A DNA stretch of 64,000 bases, from NCBI RefSeq assembly GCF_003609835.1, contig NZ_AP017898.1, positions 3,458,501-3,522,500 on the forward strand. The letters run 5' to 3'. Numbering within the stretch: position 1 is the stretch's first letter; every line of letters starts with the position of its first letter. Position numbers and translations under genes: made by a program. Source of the stretch: Sphingopyxis sp. FD7 (GTDB taxonomy: Bacteria > Pseudomonadota > Alphaproteobacteria > Sphingomonadales > Sphingomonadaceae). The notes beneath the pieces are model-generated. The model searched no databases. It was given only the letters and a program-made list of their open reading frames with translations, and was not told the DNA's origin. This document shows positions 17,383-25,752 of the stretch, piece by piece.

Positions 17383-17787
17383 TCAGCGGCGGCAGCCGTC
17401 ATTGCCTTTGTCGATCGCGCGGCCCGCGATGGCGCCAACGGCGCCGCCGATGATCGTGCCGACGGTCTTGTCGCCGCGCCCGGCGATTTCATGGCCGGCC
17501 AGGCCGCCCGCGATCGCGCCGATGATCGTGCCGCCGGTGCCCTTGTCGCACTGCCGATAATAACGGCGGTCGCCACGATAATAACGGCGGTCGTGGCGAT
17601 AGTCGCGGCGGTCGTAGCGGCGATAGTCGCGATGGTCATAACGGCGGTCGTCGCGGTCATAGCCGCTGTAATAGCTCGAATAGCCGCCCTGGTCATAATA
17701 GCCGTTCTGCGCCGCGGCTGGTGTCGCCACGCCCAGCGTCACGGTGGACATCAGGGCGGCGATCGAGAGGGTCACCATCTTTTTCAT
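17383..17787 (-). CDS. Glycine-zipper 2TM-domain envelope protein
   Basis: Exported protein of 134 residues. A signal peptide ends at ATPAAAQ. It is followed by a Tyr/Asp/Arg-rich low-complexity region of about 55 residues with repeats such as RRYDHRDYRRYDRRDYR, then a glycine-zipper segment (GGTIIGAIAGGLAGHEIAG and TVGTIIGGAVGAIAGRAID). Such proteins, related to SlyB and RcnB-like families, insert into or lie on the outer membrane; the exact role is unknown. ATG 17787 has AGGAG upstream. It is divergent from the esterase gene. Confidence 0.82.
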   Translation of the reverse strand: MKKMVTLSIAALMSTVTLGVATPAAAQNGYYDQGGYSSYYSGYDRDDRRYDHRDYRRYDRRDYRHDRRYYRGDRRYYRQCDKGTGGTIIGAIAGGLAGHEIAGRGDKTVGTIIGGAVGAIAGRAIDKGNDGCRR

Positions 17788-17952
17788 CGTTATACTCCTG
17801 CTTTCGCGTTTGGCCCTTCGGGGCAGTGGTCGATGAAAGAGGTTCTGCCCGATTCGCATTGAGCGAAGCCTGAACGCGGCGGTCGGCTGGCGTTCAGCTT
17901 CGCCGTCGCGAAAGCCTTTCCTTTCGCGGTCCGGCGGCCTACGCCCCCGGCG

Positions 17953-18945
17953 ATGCGCCGTCTGCTTGCCGCTGTCCTTGTTTTCGCTGCGCTTGGTCCG
18001 ATGCCTGGCACGGCCGTGCGCTTTGCCGATGTCGACCTGTCGCAACGCGCCGTGGCGCGCCCGCTCGGCTTCGCTGCCGAAACCGCGGCGCCGATGCGCT
18101 TTGTGCGCGGCTGGCGCCTCGATAGTCCGAACAGCCGCTTCGGCGGGTTTTCCGCGCTGGCGCGGACGGAGCCGGGCCGCTTCCTGCTGGTCGGCGATAA
18201 TGGCTATTGGACGCGTCTGACGTTCGATTCCCGCGGCGCGGTGTCGTCGGCGCGGATCGACGCGCTTCCCACAATCGACGGCCGCCCGGCGCGCAAGACG
18301 ATGGCCGATGTCGAGGCGCTGGCCGTCCATCAGGCGGGCGGCACCGTCTGGCTCGCGCTGGAAGGGGTCAATCAGGTCTGGCGGCTCGATGCCGGGCTTG
18401 CGCGAATCGAATCGCGGCGCCGTCTGCCGCGCTGGCCCAGGAATCGCGGGGCCGAGGCCATGGTTCGGCTTGGTGACGGACGGACGATCCTTTTTTCCGA
18501 AGATGCCGACGACGATCCGCGCGGGCGCGAGGCGCTGCTCTATTCGGACGATCCGGCGGTGCCGGGAATGCCGCCGGTGCGCTTCTTCTATGACGCCGCC
18601 GGACGCGGTCTTGTCAGCGACGCGGCGCCGCTGCCCGACGGACGCATCCTGCTCGTCCACCGGCGGCTCGGTTTCGACCCCGTTTTCACGACGACCGTTT
18701 CCGTCCTCGATCCCGCCGACATCGCCCGCGACGGCGTCGTGCGCTCGCGGACGATCGGGCGTGTGCCGCGACCACTGGCCGAAAATTACGAGGGCGCGGC
18801 GGTATCGGTCGAGCGCGGCCGCACCTGGCTCTGGCTCGTCTCCGACGATAATTTCAACGTCTGGCAGCGCAGCCTGCTGCTCCAGTTCGAGCTCGTCGAC
18901 CTGCCGCCCCGAAAAGCGCCACGCAGCAAAAAGGCCGCGCGGTAA
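17953..18945 (+). CDS. Esterase-like activity of phytase family protein
   Basis: Exported beta-propeller-like protein, 330 residues, resembling the Phytase-like domain family PF13449. A signal peptide ends near PGTAV. Conserved-looking stretches are FGGFSALARTEPGRFLLVGDNGYW, given in part as FLLVGDNGYW, then DVEALAVHQ, NRGAEAMVRL and LAENYEGAAV. Family members are annotated as esterase-like; no substrate is established, and I cannot assign catalytic residues. The tail is Lys/Arg-rich. Its last codons overlap a terminator hairpin that serves rpmB on the other strand. Confidence 0.8.
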   Translation: MRRLLAAVLVFAALGPMPGTAVRFADVDLSQRAVARPLGFAAETAAPMRFVRGWRLDSPNSRFGGFSALARTEPGRFLLVGDNGYWTRLTFDSRGAVSSARIDALPTIDGRPARKTMADVEALAVHQAGGTVWLALEGVNQVWRLDAGLARIESRRRLPRWPRNRGAEAMVRLGDGRTILFSEDADDDPRGREALLYSDDPAVPGMPPVRFFYDAAGRGLVSDAAPLPDGRILLVHRRLGFDPVFTTTVSVLDPADIARDGVVRSRTIGRVPRPLAENYEGAAVSVERGRTWLWLVSDDNFNVWQRSLLLQFELVDLPPRKAPRSKKAAR

Positions 18946-18956
18946 TCCGGCGGCCT
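18928..18956 (-). terminator. Terminator of rpmB, overlapping the 3' end of the convergent esterase gene
   Basis: On the minus strand, AGGCCGC and GCGGCCT pair across an 11-nt loop and are followed by TTTTT (plus-strand AAAAA at 18928-18932). The esterase stop codon (18943-18945) lies in the loop, so the hairpin is coded inside that gene. Confidence 0.65.
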
Positions 18957-18981
18957 CTTTGCGTCAGCAAAGCGGAAGCGT

Positions 18982-19275
18982 TCAGGCGGCCTTTTCGGCC
19001 AGCTTTTTCGCGACTTCCTTTTTGAGCTTGCGCGCATTCGCCGACAGCTGGTCGTCGCCGGCCTTCAGCAGCCAGTTGTCGAGGCCGCCATTATGCTCGA
19101 CCGAACGCAGGCCGTGCGTCGACACGCGCAGCTTCACGCCCTTGCCCAGCGCGTCCGAGAGCAGCGTCACATTCTGCAGATTGGGCAGGAAGGTCCGCTT
19201 GGTCTTGTTGTTGGCGTGGCTGACATTGTGGCCAATCTGGCGGCCCTTGCCGGTCAGTTCGCAAATACGCGACAT
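18982..19275 (-). CDS. rpmB: 50S ribosomal protein L28
   Basis: Large-subunit ribosomal protein, 97 residues, the length usual in alphaproteobacteria, which carry a C-terminal extension. It begins [20 protein letters not shown] and has [13 protein letters not shown], both diagnostic. The start at 19275 is preferred over an in-frame ATG 15 bp upstream because it matches the family start. It is followed by its own terminator and is monocistronic. Confidence 0.96.
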   Translation of the reverse strand: MSRICELTGKGRQIGHNVSHANNKTKRTFLPNLQNVTLLSDALGKGVKLRVSTHGLRSVEHNGGLDNWLLKAGDDQLSANARKLKKEVAKKLAEKAA

Positions 19276-19405
19276 CGTTCTCGTCCTCACAAAATCTGGG
19301 CGGCGTGCCGGTGGGCGCCTGAAGCGCCACAGGGACCGGTTGGGCCGGGAAAGGCGCGCGCTTATCGGCTTGCAGGGGATTCGTCAAGCGATTAGCGGGG
19401 AAGCC

Positions 19406-19861
19406 ATGGCGCAATTCCCGCTTCCCGAACCGATGCGCCGCGCGCTCGACCTCGCCCGCATCGCCGCCGAATGGGGCGAAGTGCCCGTCGGCGCGGTGAT
19501 CGTCAAGGATGGCGCGATCATCGCCGAAGGTCACAACCGCCCGCGCGAATCGCACGATCCCACCGCGCACGCCGAAATCGTCGCGCTGCGCATGGCGGCG
19601 GCAAAGCTCGGGACCGACCGGCTGGGCGGCTGCGATCTCTATGTTACGCTGGAACCCTGCGCGATGTGTGCCGGCGCGATCGCGCACGCACGGATCGCGC
19701 GGCTCTATTATGGCGCTGACGATCCGAAGGGCGGCGCGGTCGTTCACGGCCCGCGCCTGTTCGCGCAATCGACGGTGCACCATCGACCGGAGATTTACGA
19801 CGGCATCGGCGAAGGCGAAGCGGCGGCGCTGCTCCGGGATTTTTTCGCCGCGCGGCGGTGA
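19406..19861 (+). CDS. tadA: tRNA-specific adenosine deaminase
   Basis: Deaminates adenosine 34 to inosine in tRNA-Arg(ACG). The 151-residue protein has the zinc-dependent deaminase signature: HAEIVALRMA, with the Zn His and proton-shuttling Glu, and PCAMCAGA, with the two Zn cysteines; DPTAHAE and YYGADDPKGGAV are typical of TadA. The ATG at 19406 follows GGGGAAGCC. It is a single gene, followed by a palindromic repeat. Confidence 0.94.
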   Translation: MAQFPLPEPMRRALDLARIAAEWGEVPVGAVIVKDGAIIAEGHNRPRESHDPTAHAEIVALRMAAAKLGTDRLGGCDLYVTLEPCAMCAGAIAHARIARLYYGADDPKGGAVVHGPRLFAQSTVHHRPEIYDGIGEGEAAALLRDFFAARR

Positions 19862-19908
19862 TTGCGGTGACGTCTGTTTCGGGGTGGGGAGCGGACCTTC
19901 CCTTATCC

Positions 19909-19934
19909 GTCATCCCGGCCTTCGCCGGGATGAC
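19909..19934. repeat. Palindromic intergenic repeat (type A copy)
   Basis: A 26-nt palindrome GTCATCCCGG-CCTTCG-CCGGGATGAC lying between tadA and the sirtuin gene. An identical copy is at 52673-52698 and a reverse-orientation version at 62757-62782. It has no T-tract and looks like a dispersed REP-like element rather than a terminator. Confidence 0.8.
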
Positions 19935-19989
19935 GATTGAATAAAGGTCCGGAACCGGCCGAAACGCGGCATTTCAGTACGGCGTGGCT

Positions 19990-20694
19990 TCACCCGCCGA
20001 GCATCTCTTCGACCCATTCGGGCACCAGCCAGGTTGCGGGGCCGTGGCGCGCCTCGTCGAACCAGTGGCTGCCCTGGCTTGGTTCCATGTTGAGTTCGAG
20101 CGTGCGCGCGCCTGCCGCGCGTGCCTCGCGGACGAAGCCCGCGGCGGGATAGACCGCGCCCGACGTGCCGATCGACACGAACAGGTCGGCGCGATTGATG
20201 GCATGGTAAATCTCGTCCATCCGGTACGGCATCTCGCCGAACCAGACGACATCGGGACGCAGATAACCGGCGGCGCCGCACGCGGGACAGGCAGGCCGGT
20301 CGAGCAGCGGCGCGGTCCATGCGCTCCGCGTATCGCAACCGGTGCACCAGGCGTTCAGATGTTCGCCGTGCATGTGGATGAGCCGCCGCGCGCCCGCGCG
20401 TTCGTGCAGATCGTCGACATTCTGGGTGACGATCAGCAATTCGCCCGGCCATTCGGCATCGAGCCGCGCAAGCGCATGGTGCGCCGCATTGGGCTCTTTC
20501 GTCTGGATCGCCGCGCGCCGCATGTCGTAAAAGCGCAGCACGAGGTCGGGGTCGCGCGCGAAACCTTCGGGCGTGGCGACATCTTCGACGCGGTGCTGTT
20601 CCCACAGTCCGCCCGCGTCGCGAAACGTGTCGATGCCGCTTTCGGCCGAAACGCCGGCGCCGGTCAGGATGACGATATTCTGGATGGGGGGCAC
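19990..20694 (-). CDS. cobB: Sirtuin-type NAD-dependent protein deacylase
   Basis: Removes acyl groups from lysines using NAD+. The protein has about 234 residues. It shows GAGVSAESGIDTFRDAGGLW (NAD binding), TQNVDDLHERAG, the catalytic His in HMHGEHLNAWC, two CxxC zinc pairs (CTGC, CPAC), and GTSGAVYPAA. The Tyr and Arg of YDMRR fit the class III desuccinylase type (SIRT5/CobB). GTG 20694 with GGAG upstream is chosen because the longer frame would translate a palindromic repeat (SFDKLRTNG). It lies divergent to dapB. Confidence 0.9.
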   Translation of the reverse strand: MPPIQNIVILTGAGVSAESGIDTFRDAGGLWEQHRVEDVATPEGFARDPDLVLRFYDMRRAAIQTKEPNAAHHALARLDAEWPGELLIVTQNVDDLHERAGARRLIHMHGEHLNAWCTGCDTRSAWTAPLLDRPACPACGAAGYLRPDVVWFGEMPYRMDEIYHAINRADLFVSIGTSGAVYPAAGFVREARAAGARTLELNMEPSQGSHWFDEARHGPATWLVPEWVEEMLGG

Positions 20695-20802
20695 GCTAAC
20701 TCCGTTCGTCCTGAGCTTGTCGAAGGACCGTTCTTCCTTCAAAGCGGCGGTTTAGCAAGGACGGCTCTTCGACAGGCTCGGGGCAAGCGGGGGTTTGGGT
20801 TT

Positions 20803-21528
20803 ATGACCAGCATCGGCATCATCGGCAGCCAGGGACGCATGGGCGTTGCGCTCGCCGCGGCGATTTCCGAGGCGGGACAGCGCAGCTGCGGCGTCGACAA
20901 GGGCGGCAGTGTCGCGAAGCTCGCCGCAAGCGCCGACGTGCTCGTCGATTTCTCCTCGCCCACGGCGCTCGAAGCGACGCTCGACGCCTGCGTCGCGGCC
21001 GCCAAGCCGATCGTGATCGGCACGACCGGGCTCGAAGAGCGCCACCATTATCTGATCGACGACGCCGCGCGCGACATTGCGGTGCTCCAGACGGGCAACA
21101 CCTCGCTCGGCGTCACGCTGCTCGCGCATCTGGTGCGCGAGGCGGCGGCGCGGCTCGACCCCGAATATGATATCGAGATCGTCGAGATGCACCACCGGAA
21201 CAAGGTCGACGCACCGAGCGGCACCGCGCTGCTGCTGGGCGCGGCGGCGGCGGCGGGGCGCGGGATCAATCTTGCGACCTGTTCCGAACGCGGCCGCGAT
21301 GGCCTCACCGGCGCGCGCGGGCATGGCAAGATCGGCTTTGCCAGCCTGCGCGGCGGGACGGTCGCGGGCGACCATGACGTGATCTTTGCAGGGCCGGAGG
21401 AGATGATCACCCTGTCGCACCGCGCCGAAAACCGCATGATCTTTGCCCGCGGCGCAGTGAAGGCGGCGCTGTGGCTGATCCATCAGAAGCCGGGGCGTTA
21501 CACCATGCCGCAAGTATTGGGGCTGTGA
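20803..21528 (+). CDS. dapB: 4-hydroxy-tetrahydrodipicolinate reductase
   Basis: Reduces the dihydrodipicolinate precursor with NAD(P)H in lysine and diaminopimelate synthesis. The 241-residue product opens with the nucleotide-binding motif IGIIGSQGRMGVALA, then VLVDFSSPTALE, VIGTTGL and the family signature EIVEMHHRNKVDAPSGTA with its catalytic His and Lys. GHGKIGFASLRGG and DHDVIFAG follow. ATG 20803 starts right at the domain, after GGGGGTTTGGGTTT. dapF and asd of the same pathway occur elsewhere in the window. Confidence 0.95.
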   Translation: MTSIGIIGSQGRMGVALAAAISEAGQRSCGVDKGGSVAKLAASADVLVDFSSPTALEATLDACVAAAKPIVIGTTGLEERHHYLIDDAARDIAVLQTGNTSLGVTLLAHLVREAAARLDPEYDIEIVEMHHRNKVDAPSGTALLLGAAAAAGRGINLATCSERGRDGLTGARGHGKIGFASLRGGTVAGDHDVIFAGPEEMITLSHRAENRMIFARGAVKAALWLIHQKPGRYTMPQVLGL

Positions 21529-21574
21529 GGCCCGGTGGTGGCGCCGGACCCGAACGGCCCGGCGCCCCCGACGG

Positions 21575-22018
21575 CTATTTGAACTTCAATTCGCGCAGCA
21601 GGAAGCTGCCCATGACGGTGCGATATTTGGCGCGGTCACCCGATTCCGCCGCCAGCTGCGTATCGGTACGCTTCATATAGTCGCGATAGGCCTGGTTGCG
21701 CCGTTCCTCCTCCGCGCCGTCGGGCATGCTGGCAAAGGTCACCGACAGATAAAGGTCGGGCTCGCCGGGGCGCGAGTTGAAATTGCTGTACACGGCATAA
21801 TCGCTGATCCACCCTTGCGATTTCGCGAACTCCTGGGATTTTCGCCACTGATCGGCCAGAAAGGTGGCATATTGCATGCCGCCGCCGTCGGCGACGTCGA
21901 TCATCGCCACTTCGGTGAAATTGCCGAGCGTGAACGGATAGTTCTGCGCCGATGCCCCCGTGGCGATTGCGCACGACGACAGGCCGGCCAAAATGGCCGT
22001 TTTCCACATTTTCAGCAT
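21575..22018 (-). CDS. Exported hypothetical protein
   Basis: Not assigned to a family. The 147-residue product has a signal peptide (MLKMWKTAILAGLSSCAIAT, cleavage near ASAQ) and a small soluble domain with TEVAMIDVADGGGMQYATFL, QGWISDYAVYSNFN and DLYLSVTFASMPDG. The pattern of a short domain with alternating strands and a central helix resembles dimeric alpha-beta barrel proteins (NIPSNAP or ABM-like), which is only a guess. The ATG at 22018 is chosen because it gives a clean signal peptide; it is monocistronic. Confidence 0.7.
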   Translation of the reverse strand: MLKMWKTAILAGLSSCAIATGASAQNYPFTLGNFTEVAMIDVADGGGMQYATFLADQWRKSQEFAKSQGWISDYAVYSNFNSRPGEPDLYLSVTFASMPDGAEEERRNQAYRDYMKRTDTQLAAESGDRAKYRTVMGSFLLRELKFK

Positions 22019-22192
22019 TGTCTGGTCCTCCAACCCCGGCAGGGAGCCCCCTTGGTTCCCTTGCCCCGGTCCCCGGTGTCGACATCACGTCGGCGCCCAA
22101 TACGGCGCGACTCGGCATCGAAGCGGCGAAAGGCTGCGCCCCTTGCGGTAAAGAGTCAAATGCGACGGCGTGGAAGTCGACCGGCAAAGGCG

Positions 22193-22229
22193 CTAGACCC
22201 TGTTTCAATCTCACTGAAACAGGGTCTAG
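22193..22229. repeat. Perfect 15-bp-arm inverted repeat upstream of nth
   Basis: CTAGACCCTGTTTCA and its exact complement TGAAACAGGGTCTAG are separated by ATCTCAC. The arms are perfect over 15 bp, with no T-tract after either one. It lies 41 bp before the nth start and would place a stable hairpin in its 5' leader if transcribed. Confidence 0.85.
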
Positions 22230-22270
22230 GGATTGCGCGCGGCGCCCAGGCCGCGCGCCGGAGCCATGCG

Positions 22271-22927
22271 ATGAAACGCAGCGACATCTTCGAATTCTAC
22301 CGCCGCCTCGCCGAGCTCAACCCCAGCCCGGAGACCGAGCTGCAATTCGGCAATGTCTATCAGCTGCTCGTCGCGGTGGTGCTGTCGGCGCAGGCGACCG
22401 ACGTCGGGGTGAACAAGGCGACGCGGCGGCTGTTCGAGGTGGTGAAGACGCCGCAGCAAATGGTCGAGCTGGGCGAAGAGGGGCTGAAACAGCATATCAG
22501 GACGATCGGGCTGTTCAACGCCAAGGCGAAGAATGTCATCGCGCTCAGCGAAATCCTGATCCGCGACCATGGCGGCGAAGTGCCCGCCGACCGCGATACG
22601 CTCACCCTGCTTCCCGGCGTCGGGCGCAAGACCGCCAATGTCGTGATGAACTGCGCCTTCGGGGCGGAAACCTTCGCGGTCGATACGCACATCTTCCGCG
22701 TCGGCAACCGCACCGGGCTGGCGCCGGGGAAAACGCCGCTGGCGGTCGAGAAAAGGCTGGAGAAGGACACGCCCGCGCCCTTTCGCGTCGGCGCGCATCA
22801 CTGGCTGATCCTTCACGGGCGCTACATCTGCAAGGCGCGGACGCCCGAATGCTGGCGCTGTCCCGTCGCCGACCTTTGCCGGTACAAGCCGAAGACGCCG
22901 CCGCCGAAGGGAAAGGGCGGGGCGTAG
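22271..22927 (+). CDS. nth: Endonuclease III (DNA glycosylase/AP lyase)
   Basis: Base-excision repair enzyme for oxidised pyrimidines, 218 residues. The catalytic Lys lies in VAVVLSAQATDVGVNKAT (first helix region), the helix-hairpin-helix in LPGVGRKTANVV, the catalytic Asp in FAVDTHIFRVGNR, and the C-terminal 4Fe-4S ligands in CKARTPECWRCPVADLC (C-x6-C-x2-C-x5-C). ATG 22271 is the family start. A strong terminator follows, shared with the convergent TonB receptor. Confidence 0.96.
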   Translation: MKRSDIFEFYRRLAELNPSPETELQFGNVYQLLVAVVLSAQATDVGVNKATRRLFEVVKTPQQMVELGEEGLKQHIRTIGLFNAKAKNVIALSEILIRDHGGEVPADRDTLTLLPGVGRKTANVVMNCAFGAETFAVDTHIFRVGNRTGLAPGKTPLAVEKRLEKDTPAPFRVGAHHWLILHGRYICKARTPECWRCPVADLCRYKPKTPPPKGKGGA

Positions 22928-22973
22928 GTTCGGCGCAGAAAGATATTCCGCGCACGGATATTGGCAAAAGAAA

Positions 22974-23004
22974 GGGCGCGAGAGTTTCTTCTCGCGCCCT
23001 TTTT
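22974..23004 (+). terminator. Terminator between nth and the TonB receptor gene
   Basis: GGGCGCGAGA and TCTCGCGCCC form a perfect 10-bp stem with a 6-nt loop followed by TTTTT. An A-rich run (AAAAGAAA) on the other side could let it act for the convergent receptor gene too. Confidence 0.85.
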
Positions 23005-23020
23005 CATACCCGCGAACGCC

Positions 23021-25480
23021 TTAGAAAGCGACTGTAAGCGTTCCGCTGACGGTGCGCGGCGCGCCGATCTGGGCGAACGGCGGCGATGAGCCCTGCGAGA
23101 TCGACGTCGTATAACGGCCGACATAAAGCGTGTCGAACAGGTTGTAGACGTTGAGCTGGAAGAAGGTCTGGTCGTTAAGACCCAGGAATTCCAGGCCAAG
23201 ACGCGCATCAAGATTGACGAGCCAATAGGCGTCCGTCTTCGCCGGGTACACCTCGTTCCCGCCGATCACGATCGGCAGGTTCGTGTCGTAAATATACCGA
23301 CCACCCGTGCGCTTGGCTGTTACGCCGAGTTCGACCGGGCCCAGCGTGCCGCGGGCCGACCCACCAAAGGTATAGGCAGGAGCGCCCGATTCGCGCTTGC
23401 CGGCGGTCGGAATAAAGCTGTTGCCGCCCGACTGGACGTCGTCCTTGATTTCCGATTCGAGATACGAACCGAAGGCATAGAGTGCCAGCTCGGGAAGCGG
23501 CTGCCACGCAATACTGCCGTCGATGCCATATTTGTCGACGCGACCGAGGTTCCGATAAAGGTTGCGATCGGTGACCGGGTCATATGCCGAGGCAAGACGA
23601 TTGTCATATTTGGTGAACCAGCCTGAAACCTGCGCCTGCACCTGTCCGGTGCGATAACGGACGCCGAGGTCGAAATTGTCGGTCGTTTCGGGTTCCGGAC
23701 GCGCCGAAGGCGTATCCGGGGCGAAGAAGAAGGCATTGTACAGGGCGTCGGTGCCCGGGACCTGCAGACCCTTCGAATAATTGGCGAAGATCGAGAACTG
23801 GTTGCTCGCCCTGAACAGCAGCCCGACGTTCGGCAGGATGTCATCATACTTCAGAACGCGCTGCTGGGGTCCCTGGACGGTCGGATTGGCGGCGGCGTAG
23901 GTTGCATTGCGCGGGTCGCCTTGGCCGAAACAGTCGACAAATCCCGTATCGCTCGTCGTGAAGCAGAAATTGTTGAGGTCGCGCTTGAAGAAAGGTGCGC
24001 GGATGCCGAGTGTGGCAACGAGCGACCCATCCATGAATTCGCCGCGATACTCGCCCGATACCTGCGACAGAATCGCATAGGACAGGCGATCGCGCTTCTG
24101 AAGCACGGCGCCGGTTACGTCGGTGAGCGGATCGTTGATCGGGAAGACATCGACCGGCTCGCCGTTCAGGTGAAGGCTGCCGACCTGACCGGTCTGGCGA
24201 TGCCGGGCGCGGTCATAGGTGAAGCCCACGCGGACGCTGTGCTCGTCGTTGATGTCCCAGCGCAGGTTGGCAATCACGCCATAGCGGTGCGTCTGCGTCT
24301 GGCTGGGCGCCGTCATGGTGACTTCGTCGAGCAGGTCGCCGTCGCCGTTCAAGTCCATCCCGAAATAGGGGCGACCGCCGATATAGCCCGACAGTCCGTT
24401 CTGCAGGCGCTCACGCGCATTGACCGTGCCGCCGCCATTGGCCTTCACATATTGATAGCTCGGGTCGACCGTCAGCACGACGCCTTCGGCGAGCGTGAAG
24501 CGCGATGCGCCGCGGATATTACCGGTGTTCGAGGGATTGTAGCGACGATCGAACTCGGTGCCGCAACCGTTGGTCAGGTCGGCGACGCCTGGCCGTGCGA
24601 CGGTACTCACCGTGCACGGATAATTGATGTCATATTCGCGCTCGTCCTTCGCCTGCGGGAAACCCGACGGGACGGCACGATCGAAACGCAGCGGCAGCGA
24701 ACCGAAGAAATTGTTCCGGTTCTCGTTATAATGGCCGGCGATCGAAACGAAGTCGCCATTGTCGCCGATGGGTTGCCAGACGCGCGCATTATATTGTTGC
24801 TTGTCGACAACGCCGTAATTGTTGAAGGGATTGTCGTTCGACGCGGTCGAAGCGGCAATAAAGGCGCGCGTGCCCCAGGGGGTGAAGACGCCGGTGTCGA
24901 CCATGCCGAAAATGCGGAAGAATTTATACTCGCCGGCCGAGCCCGATAGGCGGACGCCGAATTCCTCGCCCGGCGTGCGCGTGCGATAGTTGACGGTCGA
25001 GCCCGTCGCCGCTGCGGTCGGGCTGTCGACATCGGTGGTGCCGAGGTTGACGTTGACCTGCTCGATCAGCTCGGGATCGAGCTGCTGGTTGGAATAAATG
25101 GCATAGTTGCCCGAATCGTTGAGCGGAACGCCGTCGAAGGTCAGGCTGATGCGATCTTCCGAAAAACCGCGAATCGAAAGCTGGCCGCCGGACGAGCCGT
25201 AGGCGTCATTGTTGGTGAAGACGACGCCGGGAACCAGGTTGATCGTGTCGAGAATGGTCTGGCCCGGGTTCTGGCGGGCGATGACTTCCTGGCCCAGGAC
25301 GGACTTCGCTTTCGACGTGTCGGGCGACTGGATGCCGGCGACGTCGGTCGCGCGGGCACCGGTCACAACAATCTCGTCGTCGAAGTCGACCGAGCCTGTC
25401 GACTGGGCAAAGGCCGGGGTAGAAAGCAGCGCGACCGGAAGCAGCGCGACGCCGGCGGTGAGCGTTTGACGGAATTTCAT
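23021..25480 (-). CDS. TonB-dependent outer-membrane receptor
   Basis: Energised outer-membrane transporter of 819 residues. A signal peptide ends at TPAFAQ. The plug follows, with a TonB-box-like start (DDEIVVTGARATDVAG) and ILDTINLVPGVVF and LSIRGFSEDRISLTFDGVPL, and then a 22-strand-type barrel. The C-terminus LTVAF, ending in aromatic Phe, fits barrel assembly. ATG 25480 gives a clean signal peptide. The ligand cannot be read from sequence; no siderophore or cobalamin genes adjoin it. The 272 bp upstream, to clpX, should hold its promoter. Confidence 0.92.
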   Translation of the reverse strand: MKFRQTLTAGVALLPVALLSTPAFAQSTGSVDFDDEIVVTGARATDVAGIQSPDTSKAKSVLGQEVIARQNPGQTILDTINLVPGVVFTNNDAYGSSGGQLSIRGFSEDRISLTFDGVPLNDSGNYAIYSNQQLDPELIEQVNVNLGTTDVDSPTAAATGSTVNYRTRTPGEEFGVRLSGSAGEYKFFRIFGMVDTGVFTPWGTRAFIAASTASNDNPFNNYGVVDKQQYNARVWQPIGDNGDFVSIAGHYNENRNNFFGSLPLRFDRAVPSGFPQAKDEREYDINYPCTVSTVARPGVADLTNGCGTEFDRRYNPSNTGNIRGASRFTLAEGVVLTVDPSYQYVKANGGGTVNARERLQNGLSGYIGGRPYFGMDLNGDGDLLDEVTMTAPSQTQTHRYGVIANLRWDINDEHSVRVGFTYDRARHRQTGQVGSLHLNGEPVDVFPINDPLTDVTGAVLQKRDRLSYAILSQVSGEYRGEFMDGSLVATLGIRAPFFKRDLNNFCFTTSDTGFVDCFGQGDPRNATYAAANPTVQGPQQRVLKYDDILPNVGLLFRASNQFSIFANYSKGLQVPGTDALYNAFFFAPDTPSARPEPETTDNFDLGVRYRTGQVQAQVSGWFTKYDNRLASAYDPVTDRNLYRNLGRVDKYGIDGSIAWQPLPELALYAFGSYLESEIKDDVQSGGNSFIPTAGKRESGAPAYTFGGSARGTLGPVELGVTAKRTGGRYIYDTNLPIVIGGNEVYPAKTDAYWLVNLDARLGLEFLGLNDQTFFQLNVYNLFDTLYVGRYTTSISQGSSPPFAQIGAPRTVSGTLTVAF

Positions 25481-25752
25481 GTCAGGATGTCCCCTTTTGA
25501 TGCGATCGGCAGGCGCACGACAAGGGGCGCGCCAGAACCTGCGAGCGCCCCTGAAGCCCGCATGTGGCACGATTGTGACAGCAATTGTTACAGTGCAAGC
25601 GGCGAGCCGTACGCGCGGCACGCGGGAGTCGAAAAACCCCCGATTTTCGTCACGCGTCCGATCTTATCCACAGGCGTCGATGCGTTTTTCGCGGCAACTG
25701 TTGCTGCAATGCAACATCATGGTCGCGCGCATGCGGCCGCGCGCGACTCGGA

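Noticed and set aside
20695..20742. N-terminal extension of the sirtuin (MKEERSFDKLRTNG)
   Set aside because: The extension is translation of a palindromic intergenic repeat; GTG 20694 with its own ribosome site fits better.
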